Of a stretch of DNA of 64,000 nucleotides, positions 11,249-20,381 are shown piece by piece. A program made the position numbers and the translations under genes. This stretch comes from Hortaea werneckii (taxonomy: Eukaryota > Ascomycota > Dothideomycetes > Mycosphaerellales > Teratosphaeriaceae), in contig JBAOKB010000020.1 of the NCBI GenBank assembly GCA_037044905.1, positions 868,001-932,000 of the forward strand, in the 5' to 3' direction. The notes below the pieces were generated by a model, which was given only the letters and a program-made list of their open reading frames with translations, searched no databases and was not told the DNA's origin. Position 1 is the first letter of the stretch. Each line of letters starts with the position of its first letter.

Positions 11249-11404
11249 ATGACCTTCTGGCAACACACTGGGCCATTACGACCATCACGGCTAAACAACA
11301 GCTTCACGATCGCGACGCAGAGGGCAGTGATAGTCTCTGCCTTCCCATTCACTACCACCACCACCACGACCGCGCCTTCACGCCTTTCCACCCGCAAACC
11401 GTAA
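11249..11404 (+). promoter_or_regulatory. Candidate 51-codon uORF, or alternative 5' coding exon of stuA
   Basis: An ATG-initiated frame runs from 11249 to a stop at 11402-11404. It is out of frame with StuA. A candidate GTAAAG donor at 11401 and a GACAG acceptor ending at 11453 would join it in frame to the open stretch leading into StuA (see findings). The branch site is weak. Confidence 0.3.
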
Positions 11405-11748
11405 AGCTGGCGCTCCCTCCGTTATCTCAGGTTTCAGCCCGAGGAAACGACAGCCAGTGGACCCACGCCCCGTTTGTGCCATATTCGACAGACGTCCCAC
11501 CACAGACGAGCGTGTCCTCTGTCGGCTCGTCACCTCGGGCGGGCTCCTTCAGCGGCTCTTCAATCGCCAACCACTCCCACGAATCAAACACCTCCTACGC
11601 TTCCTCGGTTGACGGCAGCAAGTCGCACATACTCCAGACACCGTCACCTGAACAGGTCAACTATCCGTCTGCATCCGGCTCTACGCCTGCGCAGTTCCAA
11701 CATCACCAGTCTCCGCTGCATCCCCTCAACACTGCACAATACGGCGGC

Positions 11749-13605
11749 ATGAACCCACCTCAGCCTTACATGGACGTGAGCCAGTCGCACCCGCCTCCGT
11801 CGGGGCCAGCGCCGAGCATGGGACAATACTCTGGGTACGGTCAGCCGCAAACTCTTCAACCGGCTACGCACGGCTATTCCGGCTATGGGGGCTACTCGTA
11901 CCCGAGTACGATGCCTCCCATGTCTACTGGACATCCAGTGACCTCTTCAATGGGCGGTCAGATGATGCCTCAAACGCAACTTCCGCTCCCAACCATGGCT
12001 GGCGCTGGTCAGCCAGCACCTGGGTCTGGGCAGCAGTTTGAGCGCGCGTTTGACACAACCGGCCAGATCGCGCCTCCTGGAATGAAGCCAAGGGTGACGG
12101 CTACTCTCTGGGAAGATGAAGGCAGTCTTTGCTTTCAAGTCGAAGCGAACGGAGTTTGCGTCGCAAGACGCGAGGACAACCATATGATCAACGGCACGAA
12201 GCTCCTCAATGTTGCCGGAATGACGCGTGGACGTCGCGATGGTATTCTGAAGAGCGAGAAGACGCGCCACGTTGTAAAGATTGGGCCGATGCACCTGAAA
12301 GGTGTCTGGTGAGTCGAAACGCGCCTAAATGTGCAGTAACGTCGCTAACCCCCTGTCAGGATTCCTTTCGATCGCGCGCTGGACTTCGCGAACAGAGAGA
12401 AGATCACTGAGCTTCTCTACCCTCTTTTCGTTCACAATATTGGTGCTCTACTTTACCACCCAACCAACCAAGCTCGGCAGAGCATTGGAAATGCTGCAAT
12501 GGCGGCTCGCCGCCCGGAACAGCCTGAGTACATGAGGACACCGGGTTCCAACCCTCCAACTTTGACGCATCACCATTCTATGTCTAACCCTGTGGGTGCA
12601 AACATGCCACAGCCACCGCACGCAATTGCTCCACATCCCGCTTCTGGTAGGCCCGGCCTGGACAGGGCACACACTTTCCCCACACCACCCACGAGTGCAT
12701 CAAGTCTGACCATGGGTATGGGTAATGCAGGCAGCTCATACGAATACGGAGGCGGACATGCGGGGGCCATGAACTCCGGCCAGCCCATCTCCGCTGATAC
12801 CGGCATGGCCGCAAGGACTGTGCCAACTTCTCCAGCTGCTACACCTCCGGGCTCTTCTCAAGCCATGCAATATCAGACGACGCAGCCATACGACAGCGCA
12901 CGGTCAATGTATTCCCAGCCCGCCGGCTACAGCCAGTACGGCCAACCAGGTATGGCTCGTTACGGTGGCGTGAACTCGAGTCCCACCGCTGTGAAGCATG
13001 AGATGGGTCCGCCCGCTCGGGCTGGCGCTGAGAACGAGCACCTCGAGAACAAGGCTCGTGATGGATACGCAGTCCAACAGGACGCGGAGGGCGAACACGA
13101 GGGTGAATATACCCACACTAGTGCGTCGTTTGGCGCCAGGCGATTCTCATACAATTACAACCCTAACGGTGCGCTAGGACCTGTGCATCCAGACCAGCAT
13201 CACGTCCAACCTGAGATGACGCACTCTCCTCACCAGAATGGTTCTGGAAGGGCTACGCCACGCACTGCAGCGCCGTACGCTGCATACACTAGCACGCCAC
13301 AACGGGCTTCTCACCTTCCTTCGAGCAACTTGAACTACGTGATGAGCACCGACGCACGCGCAGGCGCCCAGCAGAATGGCGCTGACCCTTATGCATCGCA
13401 AGTCGCCTACCAGCCGCCACCACAGTACCCGCCGATCACTAGCCTCCCGCCCTCTACTAAGCGCGGCCGAGAGGACGACTCTGAAGATCCCTATGGTCGC
13501 CCCATGAGTGCTGGAGGAGATCTCAAGCGTCAGCGTACAGACTCTGGTGCGATGAGGTCAATGGCTCAGGCACAGCCTGTCAAGGCAGGTGGCGTCAGGC
13601 GATGA
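11749..13605 (+). CDS. stuA: APSES-domain developmental transcription factor StuA
   Basis: Two exons: 11749-12308 and 12360-13605, 601 residues from the ATG at 11749. The chosen start gives an N-terminus (MNPPQPYMDV) like that of known StuA proteins. The APSES DNA-binding domain spans about residues 107-220 and includes VTATLWEDEGSLCFQVEA, NHMINGTKLLNVAGMTRGRR, HVVKIGPMHLKGVW, then IPFDRALDFAN after the intron. The intron (GTGAGT donor at 12309, CAG acceptor ending 12359) splits a Trp codon inside the domain, a conserved intron position as far as I can judge. The C-terminal half is Gln/Pro/Ser-rich with a basic KRGRED...LKRQR patch, a likely nuclear signal. Known: StuA controls conidiophore architecture, sexual development and often effector and toxin genes. 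The same frame is open upstream of 11749 as far as 11101 without any ATG, so an extended isoform is possible. Confidence 0.93.
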
Positions 13606-14263
13606 GCTGCCCGAGCGGCATTCTGCATTTCATTTGTCATAACACTCACCTTGTACTTTTCTCGACCGATGTTACGATTCACGACATGACTTTACTGGCT
13701 TCATGATTACGAGGCCCTACGGACGATCAACAACCCGCATACAGAGCGATTACACTTTCTGGTGGCCGAGACCTTTTGGCAAAGGCGAGAACGATCTTGC
13801 TATTGCCCGGGTTCGGCATTCTCTTGGAATTCTGTTGTCTTGGACGATAAGGAAGCGACTGCACCTGCAAAAGATTACTCAGGTGCAGTTGGAGCCATAT
13901 TGGGAGCTGGAATCTATTATCACAGAGACTGGTTTGACCAGGAACAGCAGTAGGACGGAGCACGAGGCGCGAATGAATTTCAAACGAGCGTGGAGATTGA
14001 TCACTTCGGTGACCAGACCACTAGACATGCTTAAGAGGTCGACGGATGTCCTAACGAAACCATGACATAGAAGAAAATAGCGTTGTTTAAGAAAAAAAAG
14101 TTTCCTTCCCAATTGCTCCTCGAAGCTACCTTCAGAATTACTGAATTTTCCATATCCGTGCCCCGACCCATGTAACCTCAATACTACTAGGTAATCGCAA
14201 GCCAAAGACTAATTGAACAACGTGAAACCTTCCGACCCGTATCCTCGAGCTGATGTCCTCAGT
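13606..14263. other. Intergenic, convergent 3' ends of stuA and antizyme
   Basis: About 660 bases. An ORF of 120 codons on the plus strand (13703-14065) has no recognisable domain and lies in the expected stuA 3' untranslated region; I do not call it. An A-rich stretch sits near 14090-14100. Confidence 0.5.
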
Positions 14264-15276
14264 CTACACATCCATGCCCATGAAAATCCACTTGTCGCTT
14301 ATGCAGTCATTGGCCTGCGCCCAGTCGTCGAGCATCATCAGTTCAAAGCCAACCCAGCCTAGATCACGCGTTGTGTCATGCACGGCTTCTTCGTCGTCAG
14401 CCTGACGGCCTACACAAGCGACGAGCTGTGAGCAGTTGAATTGGTCGCTGCTGGCCAGCTCTAAGAGAGCCATGAGTCTATATGGCAAGGTCAGCAATGT
14501 CCATCGATCGCCCTTACGAGATGGCTTCGGTTCTTCTGCGACTTACCCAGGCTTCAAGTCTGCCCCGAGCGCACTGTTCTCAAAGAAAACAAAGAGGGCA
14601 CGTTCGTCCCCCTTCTCAGCAACGAAGCCTCTGAATTGCAGCCCACCAACATAGTCAAAGACCTCGACATATTCTTTGACCAAGCCGGTAGTCTTCGGCA
14701 GGACCATCGCGTCCGGCGAAGGGCTTGGGGTCGGGATGCCGTGCTTCGTCGTCGTCTGCTGCGGTATAGCCATACGGTTGGTCGTCGAGCCCGGGGCTCC
14801 GTTGCTGCTAGGCGCATCCATCACCAGCGAGGTCTCAAGACCGGTATCCTTCTCAACCAAGAATACAGTCCTCAGCGTCTCGCAGAAGAGTCTCTCACAC
14901 TCTTCCGTGATGTGGTGCGCGGCGTCTCCGCTGCGCGAGCGGGCCTTCAGGCCTGGACGCCGACCCGTGGGCGCGGCGTCCGGAGACGATGGCGGTGATG
15001 GTATTCCTCCTGGAGGGACCTCAAACCCACCTATATGTGCGTTGTCAGTATGGGGGAAAGCTGTGACATGGGCGTGGACCGGGAGCAGACTGCTTACCAC
15101 CCCGATGCTCCTGCCCCGCAGGTAGAGTAGTGGAAGCCGGTCAACGCCATGGTGCTGGCGTCGACGGCGTAGGCAGAGGCCTGGGTGTTGCTGCGCCTGC
15201 TCGATTCGCTCGAGGCGCGGCGGCCGTAGTAATTACTACTACTGTTACTGTAATTGGAATTTTGTAACATCGCCAT
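14264..15276 (-). CDS. OAZ1: Ornithine decarboxylase antizyme, made by +1 programmed frameshift
   Basis: Three exons on the minus strand: 15276-15098, 15030-14547 and 14477-14264. Introns of 67 and 69 nt have GTAAGC/GTAAGT donors and TAG acceptors; the first has ACTGAC and the second GCTGAC as branch sites. The first frame starts at ATG 15276 (in-frame TAA just upstream) and, after splicing, reads 62 codons to a TGA at 15023-15021. All antizyme similarity beyond that lies in the +1 frame: EVPPGGIPSPPSSP, ITEECERLFCETLRTVFL, KEYVEVFDYVGGLQFRGFV, ALFVFFENSALGADLKPG, then LGWVGFELMMLDDW and ISDKWIFMGMDV. Reading GTT and then skipping one base joins them into about 291 residues. Known: antizyme binds ornithine decarboxylase, sends it to the proteasome and blocks polyamine uptake; polyamines stimulate the frameshift, giving feedback. 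Conventional gene finders would break or truncate this gene. Confidence 0.88.
15021..15026 (-). promoter_or_regulatory. +1 frameshift site GTT-TGA of antizyme
   Basis: On the minus strand the spliced zero frame reads TGG TGG GTT TGA. The antizyme-like frame resumes at GAG (15022-15020), one base downstream of the GTT codon. The site lies only four bases into exon 2, so splicing builds the codons just before it. Placement is from frame arithmetic plus the family's known mechanism. Confidence 0.82.
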
Positions 15277-15688
15277 TTCGTATGATGATTGCCACGGTTA
15301 CGGATGCGGTCGGCTGGTGGGTTCTGGGGGTCTTTCTGTTGGAGTCGCGGGGGTGGCAACGAATAGAGATCGCTGTCAACGAAGTTTGGCTGTTGAGAGT
15401 CGGAAGCTGTTGTAGGTGTGTCTGGTACAGGCTTGTGGGCTGACGAATAGGTGTTGGGTGGTGGGAAGGATGATGCGACAGAAGCGAAGATTCGAGAGGA
15501 GGCAAAGCGAGCGAGCGAGCAAGCGAGGGCACGAGGCAGGCACGGCGCGCGCGGAGTCTTCGAGTCAAAGGGACTTTCGCTTGCTGCCGAAGACGGTTGC
15601 GCCGCACCAATCGCGACCGCTCCACGTGCTTCGGTACTGCTTATCAACCCAACCAACCGCAACCAAAAGTCAAGTACATTACTCTACC

Positions 15689-15757
15689 TATGCACGTACA
15701 TACAGCACATGTACATCACTATGTACATATACTTCCATGGCACATGTATGTACCTGC
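15689..15757. repeat. Cluster of GTACAT/ATGTAC words
   Basis: About 70 bases hold five GTAC-centred words (GTACAT, ATGTACAT, TATGTACATA, ATGTATGTAC), about 410-480 bases upstream of the antizyme ATG and downstream of no known gene. ATGTACAT is self-complementary. Function unknown. Confidence 0.6.
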
Positions 15758-15906
15758 CACAGTATGGAACTTTCTGGCGAATGATAATTCCGATTGATGT
15801 TTGGAGACCCTTACCGACGCAGTGAATGACAGGGTATACTTCTGGGATCGCCGACAACCCATTTGATGAATGAAAAAGACTAAATAATTACCTTTATTCA
15901 CTACAA

Positions 15907-16101
15907 TTACAATGCAACCGGTCTTTCAGCAGCGCCTTCCCACCATCCAGCATCGAGCACTGAGCCTGCCCTGTACCCGTATAGCCCTTCCAAGGCAAGC
16001 CCATACTTCAACGCAACTGCCCATGTTGACCAGATCTCATCCGTTGGCCCTCGACATTCTTCCAGGTCCCACTTGTCATTGTTCTGCTGTGTGGCATCCA
16101 T
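15907..16101 (-). CDS. Possible small protein (64 residues), unrecognised
   Basis: ATG-initiated ORF on the minus strand with a protein-like, Trp- and acid-rich composition (DKWDLEECRGPTDEIWSTW, then ALEGLYGYRAGS). It lies in the otherwise empty stretch between antizyme and the NDR kinase gene, transcribed away from the kinase. There is no signal peptide, membrane segment or known motif. The short length means chance cannot be excluded. Confidence 0.3.
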   Translation of the reverse strand: MDATQQNNDKWDLEECRGPTDEIWSTWAVALKYGLALEGLYGYRAGSVLDAGWWEGAAERPVAL

Positions 16102-16158
16102 TGCTTAGGTTCTTCAACTAGATATCCATTGTACGCATTGCTAACGCCGGCATGAGCC

Positions 16159-19100
16159 ATGCCGCTTTCAGCTTTTAAGCATCGTGCGCCTGTCGACAGC
16201 TCGGATACGAGTCCGCCGCAAAGGAAAAGAACGCGCTCCCGTTTCTTCAACCGTTCAAACCCGCCGCCAGCTGTACCATCTGTATCTCCTCAGCCTGTCA
16301 CGTCCATCCCAAGACGGCTATCTGCTTCTCGCTTCTTCAACCGCTCAACCTCAGCGGCTCAGGCACCGCCACTTGTCTCAGCACCGGTGATCCCATCTTC
16401 AGAATCTGGGACGGAATTCCAGATTGCAGCTTCCCAAGCCCAAGATCAACCGCCAGCCTCGTCTTCTGTCCCTAGAGCTAGTTTGTCGAAGTTGCGCCGC
16501 TCTGCATCAAGATTCATCCACAAGCTTCGAACGCATCGTAAGACCTTCAAATGACTTCCCACCGTTTCGGTCTGCTAAAGCCTTTTTGTAGAGACCGACA
16601 TGTCGGAGACCATGGACGGTGCTTCACTGCCTAATCATCGCACGGCAACTCCGACGGCTCCTGCCATTTACAAGAAGCTTGGCAAGATCAGGTCACGGTT
16701 CTCATCATCTTCTGGCAGTAATGGTCAGCAATTGCAGATACCGCAGCGAAGACGCTCAGTACACTTCGATGAGCAATCGAAAGCTCAACTCGACGGCACA
16801 TCAAGCGAGACAGGCGAACACGTTCTCTCGATGCGGGCATCAGACGAATCACGCGCAAGCCGTGTCTCGTCGAAGTTATCAGAGCGCATCGCGGCGCTTG
16901 AGAGCAAATTGAACGAGGACGGAGGCAAATCGACCGTTGTGCATCGTGCAAATCTTCGTCATCGACCCAGCACGCCGCACATCAAGACCAATATGGATGC
17001 TGTCCTTGGCAGGAAGGTTGAGGCCGGGAATGCCTCACCCAGCACACCGAGCTCCACGACGTCTTTTGCGCCTTCTGCCCATAACGCCAACTGGTCGCCT
17101 GCAAGCACTGCATCTACGGCGGCTACCAGTTTCAACTCGCCTGGTTCATCCGGATCACGATACAAGCAGATCTCTCCAGAGGACGCCCAGAACAATTCCA
17201 AAAGTTTGTCTGGAGGCCAAGACGACAACCTGCTACCGCCGATCGAAGAAGACAGCGGGCGATATCTGATGATACCTGTCCAGGAGTCACCCGTGGAAGT
17301 GCATCCGTCCGTGACTACAGTGGAGAATGTTGCTGCTGCCAAGGTGTACCTGGAGACGCACTTCAACGACTTGCTCTCCGATTCCATATCTCCACGTGAG
17401 CTGAGGCGGAAGAGATTCGAGCAGTTGATGTGTGACAAGGGTCTTTCACACGACGAACGTATGGCAGCGCGGCAGGAATGGCTTCAGACGGAGAGCAACT
17501 ATCTCAGACAGGCACGGATATTGAAAGCGACTTCACTCAATCGCCACAAGGTCAAAGGCATCTCCATCGCCGGCTTCGACGTCATTCGCGTCCTTAGAAA
17601 GGGAAGCTTTGGCGTCGTCAGGCTTGTGACAGAGCGTGGCAGCAACGCCCACTCCAGCCGTGCCAAAGATGGCGGAGGCCCGTTCAGGAAGACATCTAGT
17701 GCTTCAACGACATGCGTCAGCAACATGGATGGCACCGCTCGACGCGCTCTCCCCGCCGGCAAGCCTCTTTCTGACGTCTTCGCCATGAAAGTCATCCGCA
17801 AGTCGGAAATGCTGCGTGCCTGCCAGGAGGGCCACCTGCGAGCCGAGCGGGACTTTCTTGTCGGTGCCGAAGGCTCTCGTTGGGTCGTACCACTCATTGC
17901 GAGCTTCCAAGACAATACCAATCTGTACCTGGTCATGGAATACATGATCGGCGGAGACTTCTTAGGCCTATTGCTCCGCGAGGATGTGCTGGAAGAGGAC
18001 GTCGCCAAGTAGTATGTGGCCGAAATGATACTCTGTATTGAGGAAGCGCACAAGATGAAGTGGATTCATCGCGATGTCAAACCAGACAACTTCCTCATCA
18101 GCGCCAACGGACATCTGAAGATCTCCGACTTCGGCCTGGCCTTCGACGGCCACTGGGCACACAGCCAGTCCTACTATTCCAACCAACGGTATAATCTGCT
18201 CGAGAAGCTCGGCATTCACGTTGATGGCGATGAGCACGATGTCGCGGAAGAACGAGCTGCGAAAGAGGAAGAACAGGAGTTGCAGCTGCAACCCAAGACG
18301 AAGTCCAGAAATGACCCAGAGGAAGCTGCCAAGAAGGAAGGCCTACTGAACTACCGCAACCGTACAGAACGCCGGAAGCTTGCCAGGAGCGTGGTGGGAA
18401 CCAGCCAGTACATGGCCCCGGAGGTGATCCTGGGTCAGATGTACGACGGTCGCTGTGATTGGTGGAGCATTGGCATCATCCTGTACGAGTGCCTGTATGG
18501 CCGCACGCCCTTCTATTGCGAGAATCGCCAGAAGACGAAGGAGAGTATCGTCAACCACAGAGCTATGCTCCAATTCCCATGCCAGGATCGCTGGTCCAGA
18601 CCGACGTCGGATCAGCGTCGCTTGCTGCCGCCGCCGAGTGACGTGGTGATCGACCTTCTCCAAGGCATCCTGACTGACAAGGAGGTGCGTCTCAGCTCTC
18701 GACAATATCGCCACACCGAACGGAGTCTCGGTAGAAGGCTATCAGCCGCGTCGCAAACGGCCAGCCCGCTCGCGCGGCACGTGTATGCCAATGGCGCCGA
18801 AGAGATCAAGAGCCATCAATTCTTCCGCGGCATCCCCTGGTCGCAGATGCATCTCATGCAGCCGCCTTTCGTGCCACGCGTGCGCGAGAACCAGTCAATC
18901 ACCAAGTACTTTGAAGATGAGAAGGACATCGAAACGGATGACTCCTCGAGTTTCCTGAGTATCAAGGAGCGTCTAGAATCCGAAGGCGAGGTCGCAGAGG
19001 AGCGCGCAAAGGCTCTGCTTGGTGCTCACTACGATCGTTGGGTAGGCGAACGGATCGAACGCGAGAAGCGAGAGCTGGGGATCGAAGACTGCTCGGACGG

Positions 19101-19416
19101 CGAGCTGCAGCGCATCAAGGAGCACTTTGGCGCGGATTATGGGGTCTGGAAGGCCGATCGCATCATTCAGGTGTGCGAGGAGCGAGGAGCAGAGCCATTG
19201 ACGTCGAAGCCTAAAAAGGAGAGGAAGCGGCCTCGGGATAGGCTATTGAGGGATCCCTTGGTCGGTAAGAAGGTAATGGAGATCAGGAAGAAGGGTGCGT
19301 TCTTTGGATATACTTACAGGAGGCCAAAGCCCATAACGCTAGGGCAGGATGGATCAAAGAGCAGGCAAGGATCTCGGCGCCCAACTATTTTACCCGTTCA
19401 ACGGGACGAGTCATGA
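16159..19416 (+). pseudogene. NDR/LATS-family AGC kinase gene interrupted by an in-frame TAG
   Basis: Exon 1 is 16159-16537 and exon 2 is 16592-19416; the 54-nt intron (GTAAGA donor, GCTAAAG branch, TTGTAG acceptor) joins in frame, giving 1,066 codons plus an internal TAG at 18010-18012. Order: Ser-rich basic N-terminus with a repeated RFFNRS motif; an NDR-type Mob-binding region (RRKRFEQLMCDKGLSHDERM to NYLRQARILK); a P-loop (VLRKGSFGVV); the ATP Lys in FAMKVIRKSE; then the TAG between EEDVAK and YVAEMIL. The same frame continues with HRDVKPDN, DFGLAFDGHW, an NDR-like insert, TSQYMAPEV and an NDR-type hydrophobic motif near GYTYRRP. Family members carry an aromatic residue where the TAG sits; a TGG-to-TAG change is simplest. 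The P-loop Arg replaces the usual first Gly. Options: young pseudogene, stop readthrough or sequence error. Both halves otherwise stay intact. A short uORF (16152-16178) overlaps the start. Confidence 0.8.
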
Positions 19417-19698
19417 CCTTGTTGGTGTTCGATGTTGTCAATGGACCTGAGGACAGTGTACATTAATTCTCACCTAGTTTGTCGAGTCTCGGTCATCATA
19501 AGAAGAGAGACATTCTCGCTTTGGTGTCAATGCTAGGAAGTGTGGTTGATGTCAATGTCCGTTAGTCTTCTCGTTGTACAATCTATAGGTATCGGTGCAG
19601 TTGTCCCTCTCGTGCTGTGTAATACGACACCGACTTTCCTGGGAATTTCCTGTTGCTCCCAAAACGCCGCCGAAGGAAAAGGGTTCTCTCTAGCTCTC

Positions 19699-20381
19699 TC
19701 AAAGGACTGCAGCGACGACCAGCATGACAAAAGCTGCGAATCCATACCAGGCGGGCTGTGAAGAGCCCATGCTCCACGCGTTGCCCGTCTTCGAAGCATC
19801 GGTCAGATTGTACAGGGTGAGTGCCAACCGACCGCCGCACAGCTCTGATGAGTTGCCGTTGCAGGAGTATACGCAATGCGCAGTCGCGTTTATCTCCTCG
19901 GACAGGGCGCTGAGATATTGCCCGCAATAACCTAAGTCGTCCCGTCAGCTCCACTCGCTGTTCCAGAAAGTCACAGAGACTCCGGCTCTCGTATCACCAC
20001 AAACACGCACATTCTCTCCCATACTCTATGCCCGCATAGTGCATCGTTGTCCCGTTGTCACCTCGCGAGCAGAACTCGAGACAGGAGGATACCGTCATGG
20101 TATTATTGGCCGACTGCCACCAATCAGTCCCCACGCAAATTCACATGCGTTCATCTTCTGCTCGTTCCACCTACAGCCATATCGCTAAGCGCCCGCTCGC
20201 CGCCCGAGTTGGGGACACCGAGGGTTTCATTCCAGCATCCCGCATAGGTATACCCGTGGGCCGAAGGAAGAGGGGTCACACTGGGGGCGGCGGTCGTGGG
20301 GTTGATGATCGAAGTGTCCTGGGCGGCAGCCAGGCAGGCCCAAAGCGCGAAAGAAAGCGGAAGCATTGAACGAAGGGACAT
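19699..20381 (-). CDS. Small secreted or surface WSC-domain protein
   Basis: Three exons: 20381-20175, 20113-20011 and 19931-19699; introns of 61 and 79 nt (donors GTAGGT and GTGCGT). The product is 180 residues. A signal peptide is clear (MLPLSFALWACLAAA). The WSC Cys-rich module follows: YTYAGCWNE, NTMTVSSCLEFC, YGRECYCGQYLSAL, CVYSCNGNSSELCGG, LTLYNLT. A hydrophobic C-terminal segment (WYGFAAFVMLVVAAVL) suggests a GPI-anchor signal or a membrane span. The second intron matters: without it the Cys motif breaks at a stop; with it the consensus REC-YCG is restored. Known: WSC modules bind glycans and occur in cell-wall stress sensors and wall enzymes. This protein has only one WSC unit and no cytoplasmic tail, so a wall-attached protein is more likely than a Wsc sensor. 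Confidence 0.82.

Noticed and set aside
13703..14065. 120-codon plus-strand ORF after stuA
   Set aside because: No motif or domain; sits in the likely stuA 3' UTR and convergent intergenic space; opposite-strand ORFs of similar length overlap it.
14543..15100. Antizyme second frame as a stand-alone protein starting in the intron
   Set aside because: Its start is a GTG inside a well-formed intron; the antizyme family mechanism and the upstream ATG exon explain the frame better.
18001..18012. GTCGCCAAGTAG as a tiny intron removing the kinase stop
   Set aside because: Twelve bases is far below any spliceosomal intron; the flanking frame is continuous without removal.
19933..20014. Frameshift mutation in the WSC domain
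   Set aside because: A 79-nt intron (GTGCGT donor, GCTGAC branch, TTAG acceptor) explains it and restores the canonical REC-YCG motif.
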